From Primula veris (lineage: Eukaryota > Streptophyta > Magnoliopsida > Ericales > Primulaceae): a stretch of DNA of 64,000 bases. Made by a program: the position numbers and the translations under genes. Positions within the stretch are counted from its first letter, which is position 1. Each line of letters starts with the position of its first letter. Below the pieces are notes generated by a model that saw only the letters and a program-made list of their open reading frames with translations, ran no database searches and had not been told where the DNA came from. This document shows positions 24,124 through 34,720 of this stretch, one piece after another. The stretch lies in NCBI GenBank assembly GCA_963682055.1, contig OY821744.1, positions 32,278,967 to 32,342,966 on the forward strand. Direction: 5' to 3'.

Positions 24124-24751
24124 TAAATGTTTTAAAGTTGGACATAGGGAGCATCTTTCCCGCCGATGTTAATCTATCGGATGACGGCTCAGCAGACTCT
24201 TCGATTTCGTTTAGCTCCGTACGCCGTCTTTGTCGCTGCTGCGATTCTGGATGCGGCGCACGCTCGTGGGATGTAACTGTCAACCCTCGACTCCAACTGT
24301 CGGTTGACTGATGACTAGGATGATGCTCGTACGACCCAAATGATTGTCTATGATGATCGAACGGGACATCATCCTCAACGTAGCCCGACCCAGCAAAAGA
24401 AGCACGACGACCATGACCGCTTGAACTCGGACCCGGACCCTGATCTGTAGTCGGGGGTCGACCTCCACTGGTTCTTCTACCGCCGCTACTAGATTCGCCT
24501 TCCCCTCTGCCTCTTTCGTCGGGACGCCGACAACTTGCCCACCTAGTGTAATTTCTTGGGTCGTAACGTAGGTCGTCATCACCATCGTCGTCGTCGTCGT
24601 CGTCATCGTCATCGTCCCCATCTGACTGTTCATCAGCTGACCCGTACGGATTCAATCCCATTTCAGCGAAGTCCTTTCGTAGTAAGTCCACTTCCGTTTT
24701 CAATTTATGCTGTTTGAACGATTTGAAATTTCGGCGCAATACCGCTTTCTG
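24124..24751 (-). pseudogene. Last exon of a plant-mobile-domain (MAIN-like) MULE gene, inverted copy
   Basis: On the minus strand an acceptor (TTTTTTTCAG) at 24752 opens a frame of about 208 codons. It starts KAVLRRNFKSFKQ and includes the coil VDLLRKDFAEMGLNPYGSAD, a run of about 12 aspartates, an Arg/Gly/Ser-rich disordered part and the end SNFKTFSRYKKK. It is the mirror copy of 25263-25874 and lacks the upstream domain exon, so it cannot make the full protein. Its intact frame suggests it is young. Confidence 0.6.
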
Positions 24752-24756
24752 AAAAA

Positions 24757-24960
24757 AAAAACTAAGTGAATTATGGATTTGCATATTTTATATATTTTTT
24801 CCTATTTTACAAATTTAAATTACAAAAAAAATAAAAAATGCAAAAATGGGACAAATATCAACAATTATTATAATTTCTATAATTAATATAAACAAACAAC
24901 AAACAATTATATATAGCTAAGTGAATTATGGATTTGCATATTTTATATATTTTTCCTATT
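24757..24960 (+). repeat. Internal copies of the inner TIR sequence
   Basis: CTAAGTGAATTATGGATTTG occurs at about 24765 and again at about 24919, in the same orientation as in the right TIR (about 30400). This suggests that the left part of the MULE is a nested or rearranged deletion derivative. Confidence 0.65.
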
Positions 24961-25874
24961 GTACGGATTCAATCATTCCACACGGAGAATTTATAGCCGT
25001 GTGGAATGACCGCCACACCCGTCTTATTAACGGCGAATATGGCACGGGGACGTCATCGGGTTACATGAAATGGTATAGAGAGCGGACCCGCATCTTCATA
25101 AACCCACCTGAGCTTGCCCCGCCCCCTCACGGTTTCCGGGAGAATACGGGTGTCTTCAATAAAATGGTAACTACTAAATCGTTTTTTACTAATAAATCGT
25201 TACTTCTTTTTCTGTATATTTCAATACTAATAAATCGTTTTTTATTGTTTTTTTTTTTTCAGAAAGCGATGTTGCGCCGCAGTTTCAAATCGTTCAAACG
25301 GGCGAAAATGAAAAAGGACGTGGACTTACTACGTGCGGAGTTCGCTCAAATGGGTATGAATCCGTATGGGTCAGCTGATGAACAGTCGGAGGGGGATGAC
25401 GACGATGACGACGACGACGACGACGATGGTGATGACGACCTACGTTACGACCCAAGAAGTTACACTAGATCGGCAAGTTGTCGGCGTCCCGACGAAAGAG
25501 GCGAATCTAGTAGCGGCGGGCGTAGCGGCGGTAGAAGAACGAGTGGAGGTCGCCCCCCGAGTACAGATCAGGGTCCGGGTCCGAGTTCAAGCGGTTTTGG
25601 TCGTCGTGCTTCTTTTGCTGGGTCGGAGAACGTTCAGGATGATGTTCCGTTCGATTATCATAGTCAGCATTCAACCGACAGTTGGAGTCGCGGATTAGCA
25701 CTTACATCCCACGAGCGTGCTCCGTATCCAGAATCGCAGCATCGACGGAGACGGCGTACGGAGCTAAACGAAATCGAAGAGTCTGCAGAGCCGTCATCGG
25801 ATAGATTAACATCGGCGGGAAAGATGCTCCCTATGTCCAACTTTAAAACATTTAGTCGTTACAAAAAAAAATGA
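24921..25874 (+). pseudogene. 3' part of a plant-mobile-domain (MAIN-like) gene carried by the MULE
   Basis: The upstream part (about 24962-25165) encodes the C-terminal end of a plant mobile domain: an HGEFIAVWNDRH core followed by SGYMKWYRERTRIFINPP, the WYR.xTRxxI signature. A probable intron (25166-25262, GTAACT...TTTCAG) joins in phase 0 to a 204-codon last exon: a basic helix, MGMNPYGSADEQ, a poly-Asp run, an Arg/Ser/Gly-rich tail and an SRYKKK end. Sequence before about 24961 belongs to TIR-like DNA, so the 5' part of the domain is missing. The reading frame continues through the intron, so the ATG at 24924 is likely not biological. PMD genes often travel in MULEs and can be captured from or donated to the host. 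Confidence 0.65.
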
Positions 25875-25987
25875 AGGCACTGTTTTTGTAAGTTTTATTA
25901 TTAGCTGAGTTGGAATATTATTAATTCGTAAGTTTAATTTGATTTGTATGTTTGATTTGTACGTTATAAATTCGTAAGTTTAATTTG

Positions 25988-26383
25988 AACCCTAAACCCT
26001 AAAATACAAACCCTAAACCCTAAATTACAAACCCTAAACCCTAAATTACAAACCCTAAACCCTAAATTACAAACCCTAAACCCTAAACCCTAAATTACAA
26101 ACCCTAAACCCTAAATTACAAACCCTAAACCCTAAATTACAAACCCTAAACCCTAAACCCTAAACCCTAAATTACAAACCCTAAACCCTAAACCCTAAAT
26201 TACAAACCCTAAACCCTAAACCATAAACCCTAAACCCTAAATTACAAACCCTAAACCCTAAAATACAAACCCTAAACCCTAAACCCTAAACAAACCCTAA
26301 ACCCTAAATTACATACCCTAAACCCTAAAATACAACCCCTACACCCCCCTAAACCCTAAATTACAAACCCTAAACCCTAAATA
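25988..26383 (-). repeat. Telomere-like (CCCTAAA)n array inside the MULE, right
   Basis: CCCTAAA heptamers with the same TTACAA interruptions as the left array but in opposite orientation and about twice as long. Together with the mirrored gene fragments this forms an inverted repeat of over 1 kb per arm, centred near 25.0 kb. Confidence 0.9.
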
Positions 26384-26529
26384 TTCTGAAATATACATAC
26401 AAACCGTACATTAAATGTACGGTTTGGCACTTTGATAAAAGCAGCGTCATTTTACTAATGTATTTTTTGCACTGAATCACTATTCATAACGTTTAAAAAA
26501 AAATCACTATTCATAACGTTAAAAAAAAA

Positions 26530-26921
26530 CACTACAAACCGTAAAAGTAATATACGGTTTGTAGTGTAAATGACATTGGATACCATATCTATCAAAATAG
26601 ATCCGACAACACCTTATCACTTTTGAATTATTATGACTTGACCACCCTATCCGAAAATGACTACTCAATGCATTATTAAAGTTTGAAAATGACTACACCC
26701 AAAAAAACACTACAAACCGTAAAAGTAATCTACGGTTTGTAGTGTAAATGACATTGGATACCATATCTATCAAAATAATTCCGACAACACCTTATCACTT
26801 TTGAATTATTATGATTTGACAACCCTATCCGAAAATGACTACTCAATGCATTATTAAAGTTTCGAAATGACTACACCAAAAATTCACTACAAACCGTAAA
26901 AGTAATCTACGGTTTGTAGTG
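26530..26921. promoter_or_regulatory. Three hairpin-bearing direct repeats upstream of the transposase
   Basis: CACTACAAACCGTAAA...TACGGTTTGTAGTG, a 37-bp near-perfect palindrome, occurs at 26530-26566, 26708-26744 and 26885-26921. Each is followed by similar sequence, at a period of 177-178 bp. The last copy ends 12 bp before the TATA box. The same ACAAACCGTA core is in both TIRs. These are candidate transposase-binding sites that could tie promoter activity to transposase level. Confidence 0.6.
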
Positions 26922-26932
26922 TAAACTTACAC

Positions 26933-26939
26933 TATAAAT
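26933..26939 (+). promoter_or_regulatory. TATA box of the MULE transposase gene
   Basis: TATAAAT within ACACTATAAATATGAC. Transcription would start around 26965, so the upstream in-frame ATG at 26951 is probably outside the mRNA and the ATG at 27059 is the start. Confidence 0.6.
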
Positions 26940-27058
26940 ATGACTCAATTTTGCCAATTCTAACAAACCATAAAATCAAACACAAACACATTTCGGAAAT
27001 CTCTAAAAAAAATCCTCATTTCTCCCCAAAACAATATACAAACAAACACTTTTCGAAA

Positions 27059-29752
27059 ATGAATTACAACTATGGTTTTGATAACAACCAATGGAATAAC
27101 AACAATGCGAATTCATCCAGTGGCTCAAACGATGAGTTAACTGATTATTCAGAGCACTTTGAAGTTGATGAATTGACTTGGGAAACAAGGGATGAAATGC
27201 TTGCTGATCTTGCTGATGTGGCTGGGAATTGGGGTTTCATCCTTACGATTCGTAGGTCTGGAGGGGGTGATGGGAGCAGAACACCGTATGTTGATATTGT
27301 GTGTGATAAATCGGGGGTTTACCAAAAAAAGAAAACATCTTCCGTAAATTCAGGTACAAAGAAAAAAGATTGTCCATTTTTCATTAAAGGTTACGTAGTT
27401 AATGGTGAATGGATGTGTCACGTAGAAAATGGACAACATAACCACCCACCTCCAACTTACCTCCAAGGGCAAGCACGACGTGCTCGTTTAACCCAAGATG
27501 AAAAAGAAATTGTTAAAACTTTAAGGCAGAGTAGTTTTAAAGTTGGTGCAATATTAGAGGCCATTAAAAATCGAAATCCTGACAATGTATCAAACACTAA
27601 AATGATACATAATTTTTTGGCCGGACTGAAATTTAAAGAACGAGATGGTAGAAACACGACACAGGAACTTTTTAATTTGTTGGATAGACATCGCTACACA
27701 TTCTACTATAGTATGAACCCATCAACCCACTGCCTTGAAAACTTGTTTTTTGCACACCCCAATTCTATAAGGATGTTCAAAGCTTTTCCTGATGTCTTGT
27801 TAATGGATTGTACATATAGGACAAACCGTTTTAATATGTCATTTCTAGAAGTCGTAGGAATGACATCAACGAACCAAACATATTGTTTAGGTTTTGTTTT
27901 CATGAGTGACGAGACACAAGAAAGTTATATATGGGCATTGGAAAATTTTAAAGTTACATTGGAGGGGTGTATACTACCTAGGGTGTTTGTAACCGACAGG
28001 GAAATGGCCTTATCAAATGCTTTATCCGTTGTTTTTCCCGATTCTCATCATATTTTGTGCACTTTTCATATTGCAAAAAATGTTTTGAAAAACTGCCGTA
28101 AAAAGATCCCTGACGAGGAGTGGCAAACGTTTCTAGATGATTGGGGTTTATTGGTTGATTCTGAGTCGATAGAGGAGTACAATCATAACCGAACTTCTTT
28201 TAATTCCTCTTACAAATCGTACCCTGCTGTGATTAAGTATGTAGACAAGATTTTAAATGATTATGCTGAAAAGTTTGTTGCATGCTATACCAACCACACA
28301 ACACATCTAGGTAACAGAACTAGCAATCGAGCCGAACAACAACATGCTAAGCTGAAAAGATCCCTTTCCACAAATACTGGCACGCTTGAAACTGTTTGGG
28401 TAGAGGTGAATAGAATTCTAGAAAAACAGTTCGAGGATATTAAGACGAAGTTGGATAAATGCAAGTCTTATTTTCCACATTCTGAAAAAACACCTCTATT
28501 TATAAATCTTAGGTCGTATATCACACACTATGCCTTTGATTTATTATTTCAAGAACACAAAAAATGTAATGGCCAGGCTGATGAGAATTGTTCTTGCGGT
28601 TTTAAATTGTCTCACGGTTTACCTTGTCATCATATTATGAGTGAACATATTTTATTCGGGAAGCCTCTTCCTCTAGAATATATTCATCCATTCTGGAAAA
28701 AATTAGACGTAATTGATGATAATGGGAACACCGATGATTATGGGGTAGAGGGTGATCTAGAAGAGTTTAAAAGTGTTTATGCTAGCAAAACGAATGTTGA
28801 AAAACGGCGTATGAAAACACAACTCCGAGAGATAACCGTACCAGCCAGAACATCCGTCAGTGACCCCGAAGTGAGAGTAAATAGGGGGAGACCTAGAAAA
28901 GGCGACAAATCTAGTAAGAGGGATAAGTCGGGATGGGAGTATGTGGAGGAACAGAGTGCTGGTGCTAGTAGGGACAAGGGCAAAGGCAAGGCGGATGAAA
29001 CACCGGAGGTAAGGGTAAACCCAACTAGGAGGCCGCGGAACCAGAACCCTGAACCCACCCCCAATAGGCCAACCTTCCTGTACAGTGACCAAATATGGGT
29101 CATGTTACATAGTTACATCGAAACGGTTTATGATGTGCGTGGGGATGGTAACTGTGGGTTCCGGGTACTTGCAAATGTGACGGGTAAACAGAATGGGGAA
29201 GATGATTGGTATGCGGTAAGATGTGAGTTGTTTCAAGAGCTGCAGCAAATGAAAGGTGTTTACTATGAGCTGTTTGAGAATGTTGGCTTTGAAGCTTACC
29301 GGTATGATTACATTTTATCAAGTTTAAATTTTTGTCATCCTACAAATCCCGCACCTATTGACAAATGGATGAGATTTCCGTCTTATGGGTTTTTAATTGC
29401 TTCTCATTACAATATTCCAATTGTATTGTTGTCCTCATGGCAAAATAATGATGGAGGGGTAAACGTGTGGAACAGTACTTTTTTACCTCTTTATACTGGT
29501 CCGCCACGGGGAACGACAAATTACATCCCGACTGTAATGGTGTTCGTTAACAGTTGTCACTATGCTCAGGTTATTCCTAAAGAAGAAGGGATCTTCCCAA
29601 TGCCAGGAATTATAGCACGGTGGGAACAAACACGCACTGAGACAGCTGCGCCATGGAAGGAACTTTTTCGACCAAATTTCAAGTTATATATGGCGCTGGA
29701 AAAGAAATCGGGAAAGAAAAAAGCAAATGAAACTATAGACCTAAGTCCATAA
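27059..29752 (+). CDS. MULE transposase with FAR1-type DNA-binding, SWIM zinc finger and C-terminal OTU protease domain (897 aa)
   Basis: A single uninterrupted exon. The N-terminal 170 residues contain a FAR1/WRKY-like DNA-binding region ending in C-x-HVENGQHNHPP. The MULE DDE catalytic core follows: D250 (LLMDCTYRTN), D313 (VFVTDREMALS) and E426 (SNRAEQQHAKLK), with the usual CTFHIAKN helix after the second D. A SWIM finger is at 511-525 (CSC...LPCHHI). After a linker of about 150 residues rich in R, K and G comes an OTU-type cysteine protease fold: D696-G-N-C699-GFR and H834 in NSCHYAQVI, so the catalytic Cys and His are present. The protein would act in the nucleus, cutting the element's ends; the OTU part could deubiquitinate host or self proteins. 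OTU- and Ulp-type proteases are known in some plant MULEs. No frameshift or stop is seen. Confidence 0.9.
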   Translation: MNYNYGFDNNQWNNNNANSSSGSNDELTDYSEHFEVDELTWETRDEMLADLADVAGNWGFILTIRRSGGGDGSRTPYVDIVCDKSGVYQKKKTSSVNSGTKKKDCPFFIKGYVVNGEWMCHVENGQHNHPPPTYLQGQARRARLTQDEKEIVKTLRQSSFKVGAILEAIKNRNPDNVSNTKMIHNFLAGLKFKERDGRNTTQELFNLLDRHRYTFYYSMNPSTHCLENLFFAHPNSIRMFKAFPDVLLMDCTYRTNRFNMSFLEVVGMTSTNQTYCLGFVFMSDETQESYIWALENFKVTLEGCILPRVFVTDREMALSNALSVVFPDSHHILCTFHIAKNVLKNCRKKIPDEEWQTFLDDWGLLVDSESIEEYNHNRTSFNSSYKSYPAVIKYVDKILNDYAEKFVACYTNHTTHLGNRTSNRAEQQHAKLKRSLSTNTGTLETVWVEVNRILEKQFEDIKTKLDKCKSYFPHSEKTPLFINLRSYITHYAFDLLFQEHKKCNGQADENCSCGFKLSHGLPCHHIMSEHILFGKPLPLEYIHPFWKKLDVIDDNGNTDDYGVEGDLEEFKSVYASKTNVEKRRMKTQLREITVPARTSVSDPEVRVNRGRPRKGDKSSKRDKSGWEYVEEQSAGASRDKGKGKADETPEVRVNPTRRPRNQNPEPTPNRPTFLYSDQIWVMLHSYIETVYDVRGDGNCGFRVLANVTGKQNGEDDWYAVRCELFQELQQMKGVYYELFENVGFEAYRYDYILSSLNFCHPTNPAPIDKWMRFPSYGFLIASHYNIPIVLLSSWQNNDGGVNVWNSTFLPLYTGPPRGTTNYIPTVMVFVNSCHYAQVIPKEEGIFPMPGIIARWEQTRTETAAPWKELFRPNFKLYMALEKKSGKKKANETIDLSP

Positions 29753-30355
29753 TCAGTTTTTTATTTTTAATTTTATGTAATTTACTATTTTTTTCAAGTT
29801 GTTGTAAATTTATATGATGTAAACAAATGTTTAATAAATTTGTTTTCTTAAATTTAGTTCTATGAAATTTTGTTGTAAATTTTGTTTAATAAATTTGTTT
29901 TATGAAATTTATAAGTTCATATTCATGTTCGCATATTGAGTTAATTTTTTTTATGAAATTTATATAATTTATCATTGTTTCATTCAACAAAATTGATGAT
30001 TGACACCAAATTGACGACTTATTTAATGTTTCATATTGCGTTATACAAGTGTTAAAAACAAACCAAAGGTACTTCACAAAAAATGACGATTTAGTTAATG
30101 ATTCAATAAATATCAACTTATACACTTGACAAAAATATAACATGTAAAATTTTGAACTTATACAATAAATATCAAACATAAAATTTATCAAATCAACTTT
30201 ATTTGTGTAAATTTGTGTAAAATTTGTGTTTATTTTGATAGATTGTTAGAATATGGGTAATTTATTTTATGTAAAATTTTAAAAATAAGGCATTTAGTTT
30301 TTTTATTAAAAAAATCATGTTTAATTTGAAAAAAATACTGAAATTATCGAGTTAA
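29753..30355. other. 3' untranslated and subterminal MULE DNA
   Basis: AT-rich, with repeated AATAAATTTGTTTTA-type stretches that could serve in polyadenylation. No ORF of substance. A diverged copy is found at 59150-59340 (minus strand). Confidence 0.6.
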
Positions 30356-30672
30356 GTCTATAATTAATATAAACAAACAACAAACAATTATATATACCTA
30401 AGTGAATTATGGATTTGCATATTTTATATATTTTTTACTATTTTACAAATTGAAATTACAAAAAAAAAAAAAAAAAAAAAAATACATACAAACCGTAAAA
30501 AAAATATACGGTTTGCAAAAATACATGCAAACCGTACATTTAATGTACGGTTTGCATGTATTTTTGCAAACCGTATATTTTTTTTACGGTTTGTATAAAA
30601 ACACTGTAGATCGTAAATTTTTTTTACGGTTTGTGCGTTTTTTCAGAAAAAGTGTAGTATAAAAATCCAACC
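30356..30672 (-). repeat. Right terminal inverted repeat of the MULE
   Basis: Reverse complement of the left TIR, with about 85 extra bases made of further ACAAACCGTA/TGCAAACCGTA palindromes (30487-30635, four in total). Confidence 0.9.
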
Positions 30673-31911
30673 TCATTTTTTTTTTATTCAGTTGTTTTCG
30701 AAAATTAAGTTTAAATTATATTTTAATCTTAAAATTTATAAATTATATGAATTTAATCTAAAAAATTTATAATTTTATATTTTTCACATATCCATAAATA
30801 AATAGTTACATATACATAAAAAATATTAACTTTTAAAAAATATTATTTTTATAAAAAAGTTAATTATTTTTTGCTTTTTTAAAAAATATTAACTTTTAAA
30901 AAAAATTGTTTTTATAAAAAAGTTAATTATTTTTTAAAAAATGCACTTCAAAAGGTGCATACCTTTTAAAATATATATATAATTTTAAAAAATATTAAAA
31001 AAAAAAGTTAATTTTTTTATAAAACATTATATTTATAAATTGGGTATTTTTTATATATATTTTTTTAAAAATTTTAAAATTAAATATATTTTTTATAATT
31101 AACTTTTTTATAAAAACAATTTTTTTTAAAAGTTAATATTTTTTAAAACTATTAACTTAAAAAAAAATAACTTTTAAATATTTTTTAAAACTTGTTAATA
31201 TTTTTTAAAAATAAGCGAATCTAAGTTAAAAACAGAAAATGAACAAGTGTATCTGAGTGAAGATGTGAAAATGACCTTAAATATGTGGCATACGTTTGTC
31301 TTATTCTCTGCTCTTATTCGATACGACAAATACGCCCCTTCTTGTAAATGTATTTGAATTTTAGACCATTTTCTTACTTGTGGTGAACTTTATATACTTT
31401 TCTGGTCCTATCTCTTTTTTGTGTGCAAAAAATAGGAGATTTTGGTACATGTTCAGCTGCACGTTGTGTTTTGTAAAATGGGCATGTAAAATAAGATGAA
31501 ATGGGCTTTATACATACACTGCTGGAAATGCTAAAAAGACCAAGCGTTCGAGCCAAGTCTAATTCAAGATGTGAGCCTAATCGTATAATAAATTGTAGAC
31601 GATTCAATGCACCGCAGACTATTAAATATCAGTTCAACTCGATAAATTTTCTAAAATATATTTACACACTGAATTTGCATCGATAAAATAGGCGATAAAC
31701 ATGCGTAAACATTTTTGCATCAATAAAAAAGACAATAAACACCGGTAGAACAAATATTTTTGTGGTTTCTCAAATTAACATGCCTTAAGGCCCATCATAA
31801 GTATTAAAAAGATCACAATCATGCACATCACATCATTTTAGAAATTTGCATCAATAAAACAGACCGATGATACAATGCTCCACAAAACCTTATAACAACA
31901 TACTTCTTAAT

Positions 31912-32915
31912 TTATTTATTCTTCAGATTCACCAGCTGCACCATCTTTTTCACTCCTCCGCATCCCCACATCCACATCGATCTTATGTCTTCCACCGTAG
32001 ATTTCTCCCAGAACTCCCTCAGTTCATGACTACATGCCGATTTAATCCCACAAAGACAACAAAAACAAGTCCACAAAGATCAACGACAGAAACGGTGAGT
32101 GGGAAAAAAAGAAACACCAATACTGAGAAAAACTAATGCTTAAAAACACATGAACACCTTTTTATTTTGAGTACACTCTTTACTATTTTCTTTTCCTTAT
32201 TCAGGAACCAGGAATTGCTAGGTATAAAAACACATGGACACAACTAAAGGAGCACATTGTTGAAGCAGCATGGTAAAGACAGGGATTTAAGTCACACGCA
32301 CACACACACATATATATTATATATACACATTGGGGGAGGATAGGCATTATGAAAAATACGAGGTGTACTTCAAAATCTCTTACTATTTTTCATGCAAACT
32401 CTTACTGTTTTTCGTAATGTCTACAGTCTTTTCCCAATATATACACATGCAGAAGGATATAATAGACTTTTTGTTTATATTTGGAAATCCTTTTTCAATA
32501 AAACAAACAGCTTGGTAGATTAGACGAATATGAAACTATACTATTACAAAAAGGAGAACATACCTGGTCAATTTCTTGGGATCCGCCCTTCTGGTAAAAC
32601 AAAAAGAATCATGTAAGACAGATTGCTCAACTTTGAGAATAAAACGACTAAATTAGATTTCAAACATCCACAAGTAAAGAAAAACTTACATCCCACCCAG
32701 TATGACCGCCAAAAGACAGGGTCTACCTATAACTTTACATTCAAGAACTAGCACGTCAACTACATCCAAAAAATAATTATGGTGCAAGAATCAGCAAAGG
32801 ATACACTTGAAATAAGGGTCTGTAGAAGCTACCCGTCTTAATATTGCAATTGATAATCAGAAACTGAAAGTAGTCAAGAAGACAAAAGCTGCTTACCCAG
32901 ACGGACAGAAACCAT
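31912..32915 (-). CDS. Small spliced protein, family copy 3 (66 aa, duplicate of copy 2)
   Basis: The same four proposed coding exons as at 16648-17651, shifted by 15264 bases and with no visible change in the exons or splice sites. The likely first exon is at about 37015-37060, behind a (GA)n tract. Because the duplication is young, identity by itself is not evidence of selection. Confidence 0.4.
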
Positions 32916-34607
32916 CTTGAATCTGAACAAGAAGCTGTACAAGGAAAAAAAATTATAATGCAAAGACGATTCTTTTAGCACGAAATATCAACTAATGACG
33001 GTAAACGCAAGCCAATGATACATTTTAAGTAAATTTCTGGTGTAAAAAGCTTACCATCATTGTCAAACTGTATAAATAACAAAGGAAATCTACACACACT
33101 TTTTTTAGGGTCTTCTGAGATGAAGAGGGTGGGGGAGATGGTTTATTAAAGAGAGAGAAAAGTGATTATGTAAAAGCCTCCATTTTTTTAACATGATGTT
33201 GACTACTTTAATCTGTTTGATTTTGATGTGCCTCTTAGAATACAAATTTCCGCCAATCTAAGTTACGTATCGTACAATTTATACTTGCCTTTAGGATCGA
33301 TCAATCACCTAAATTTTCAATGGAAACTATCGTGTTTTTTTGACAAATTTCTTATATAAGAACAGCAAACTACCATTTCTTAAGAAAAATAATATTCTGC
33401 AAGTAGACCTACTTATAAATAAATTCTTTGCAAAGATAATCGCAATCAGCTAAGTAGCTACTTGAGGAACTTAAAAGAAATGTATCCACAAATCCCCGTC
33501 TCTTATTAGATAGTGTAAAAATACAACGAATTTTAATAACTTCCGCATCCAAGTCCATTGAAGAGATATAAACAATAAAAATGCCTTCCAAATATGGCAT
33601 TTAAAGACACATTACGAACAAGACAAAATTGAAGAACTAACGTATAAAACCCTCCTTTATAGTAGTTATTTACACTACATAAGTAAACAATTCAGGGTCT
33701 AGCTGAATCGAGAATCTGCCAAGGAAATATATAAAAACGGAAACCCCAGCTTTAATTTATTAAATGAAAAAACCGCAAGGAAAAAAAAAAGAGACAAAAG
33801 AGGCAAAATAATAATAAATGCATACCATGAATACAATAGATGATTATATAACAAGGTCAAAAACGCTAAACCCAATTTTAACATCGTCCACGCCCAGTGA
33901 AAAGATCCAAAACAGCAATGCCATATCATCCAAACAATGGGACTTAAGGACATTAAAAACAAGATACTGAGGACCTAACCAAAATGACCCTCCTTCCCGT
34001 TGGATCCGCCCCTTAAATTCGTTTATTAGCTACCTTTTATAGGATTGATTACATAAAAGTCTACATTTTTTCAGTAATGTTTTATGAGGTCTAACTACTT
34101 TAATATGTTAGGTTTCAGAAAATGTTAGCATCACATCTCGTAATCAATCCGAATATCTCATTCCACTGAAAATAAAAAAAAAACTTGCATTTCGATAAAA
34201 ACTTTACAACCAAGGGACACTATGCCACATACAAGACGTCCATGTGTGTCCTAAATAATTTAAAGGCTGAAATCAAAGATCTTTGCTGCTTTTAAAACAT
34301 CAACTCATATCTAAAGCGAGAAAGTCTATATATAAATGTCTCATCAGAAAATAGTAGCCAATAATTGGGACAGTGGTGGCTTCGTGAATTCTAGTAGCGG
34401 TTACAAGTCTGGGTATCTAATTTAATTTAAAAAGAAACAAAAGGGGCTTGGAGTTTTTGTGAAAGGAACATATTAGTGCTAATAAGTTCACAACTATGAC
34501 CGCCAATCTATGAATTGATACTTTGTTGTGTTTGTATGTTTTTAATATGTATTTTACAGAAATGTAAAGAGTAATAACTTTGAAAGAGCAGTGTTTCATA
34601 GGGCAAG

Positions 34608-34720
34608 ATACAAATAAATATGTTTTGCAAGAGGATGCTTCCACGATTCGGACCCGTGACGGTGTGACCTCAAGGTCACAGGTCAACAAGTTTACAATCA
34701 CCCACGCCTAGGCTTGCCCT
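34608..34720 (-). mobile_element. tRNA-related SINE-like fragment
   Basis: Copy of the fragment at 19366-19485 within duplicate B, with a few substitutions. Confidence 0.45.

Larger units (their letters stand above)
23458..30672 (+). mobile_element. Mutator-like element (MULE) with OTU-fused transposase, 7.2 kb
   Basis: Long terminal inverted repeats (23458 to about 23693 and about 30356-30672) begin GGTTGGATTTTTATACTACA and are almost identical over their first 120 bp. The interior holds, in order, a telomere-like array, a minus-strand plant-mobile-domain fragment, a plus-strand fragment of the same gene, a second telomere-like array in opposite orientation, three hairpin-bearing direct repeats, and an uninterrupted transposase gene. 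Intact ends and an intact transposase suggest a recently active, possibly autonomous element. It sits exactly at the junction of the two large direct duplicates. Confidence 0.85.

Noticed and set aside
23690..26383. Possibility that the window reaches a chromosome end
   Set aside because: The telomere-type arrays are short, interrupted, oppositely oriented and enclosed by a MULE; ordinary sequence continues on both sides.
26951..27058. Upstream ATG extending the MULE transposase by 36 residues
   Set aside because: It lies only about 12 bp after the TATA box, so it should precede the transcription start; the extension is low-complexity and unlike a domain.
30402..30662. 86-codon frame in the right MULE TIR
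   Set aside because: It is a read-through of poly-A and the ACAAACCGTA palindromes; the repeating residues come from the hairpins, not from a protein.
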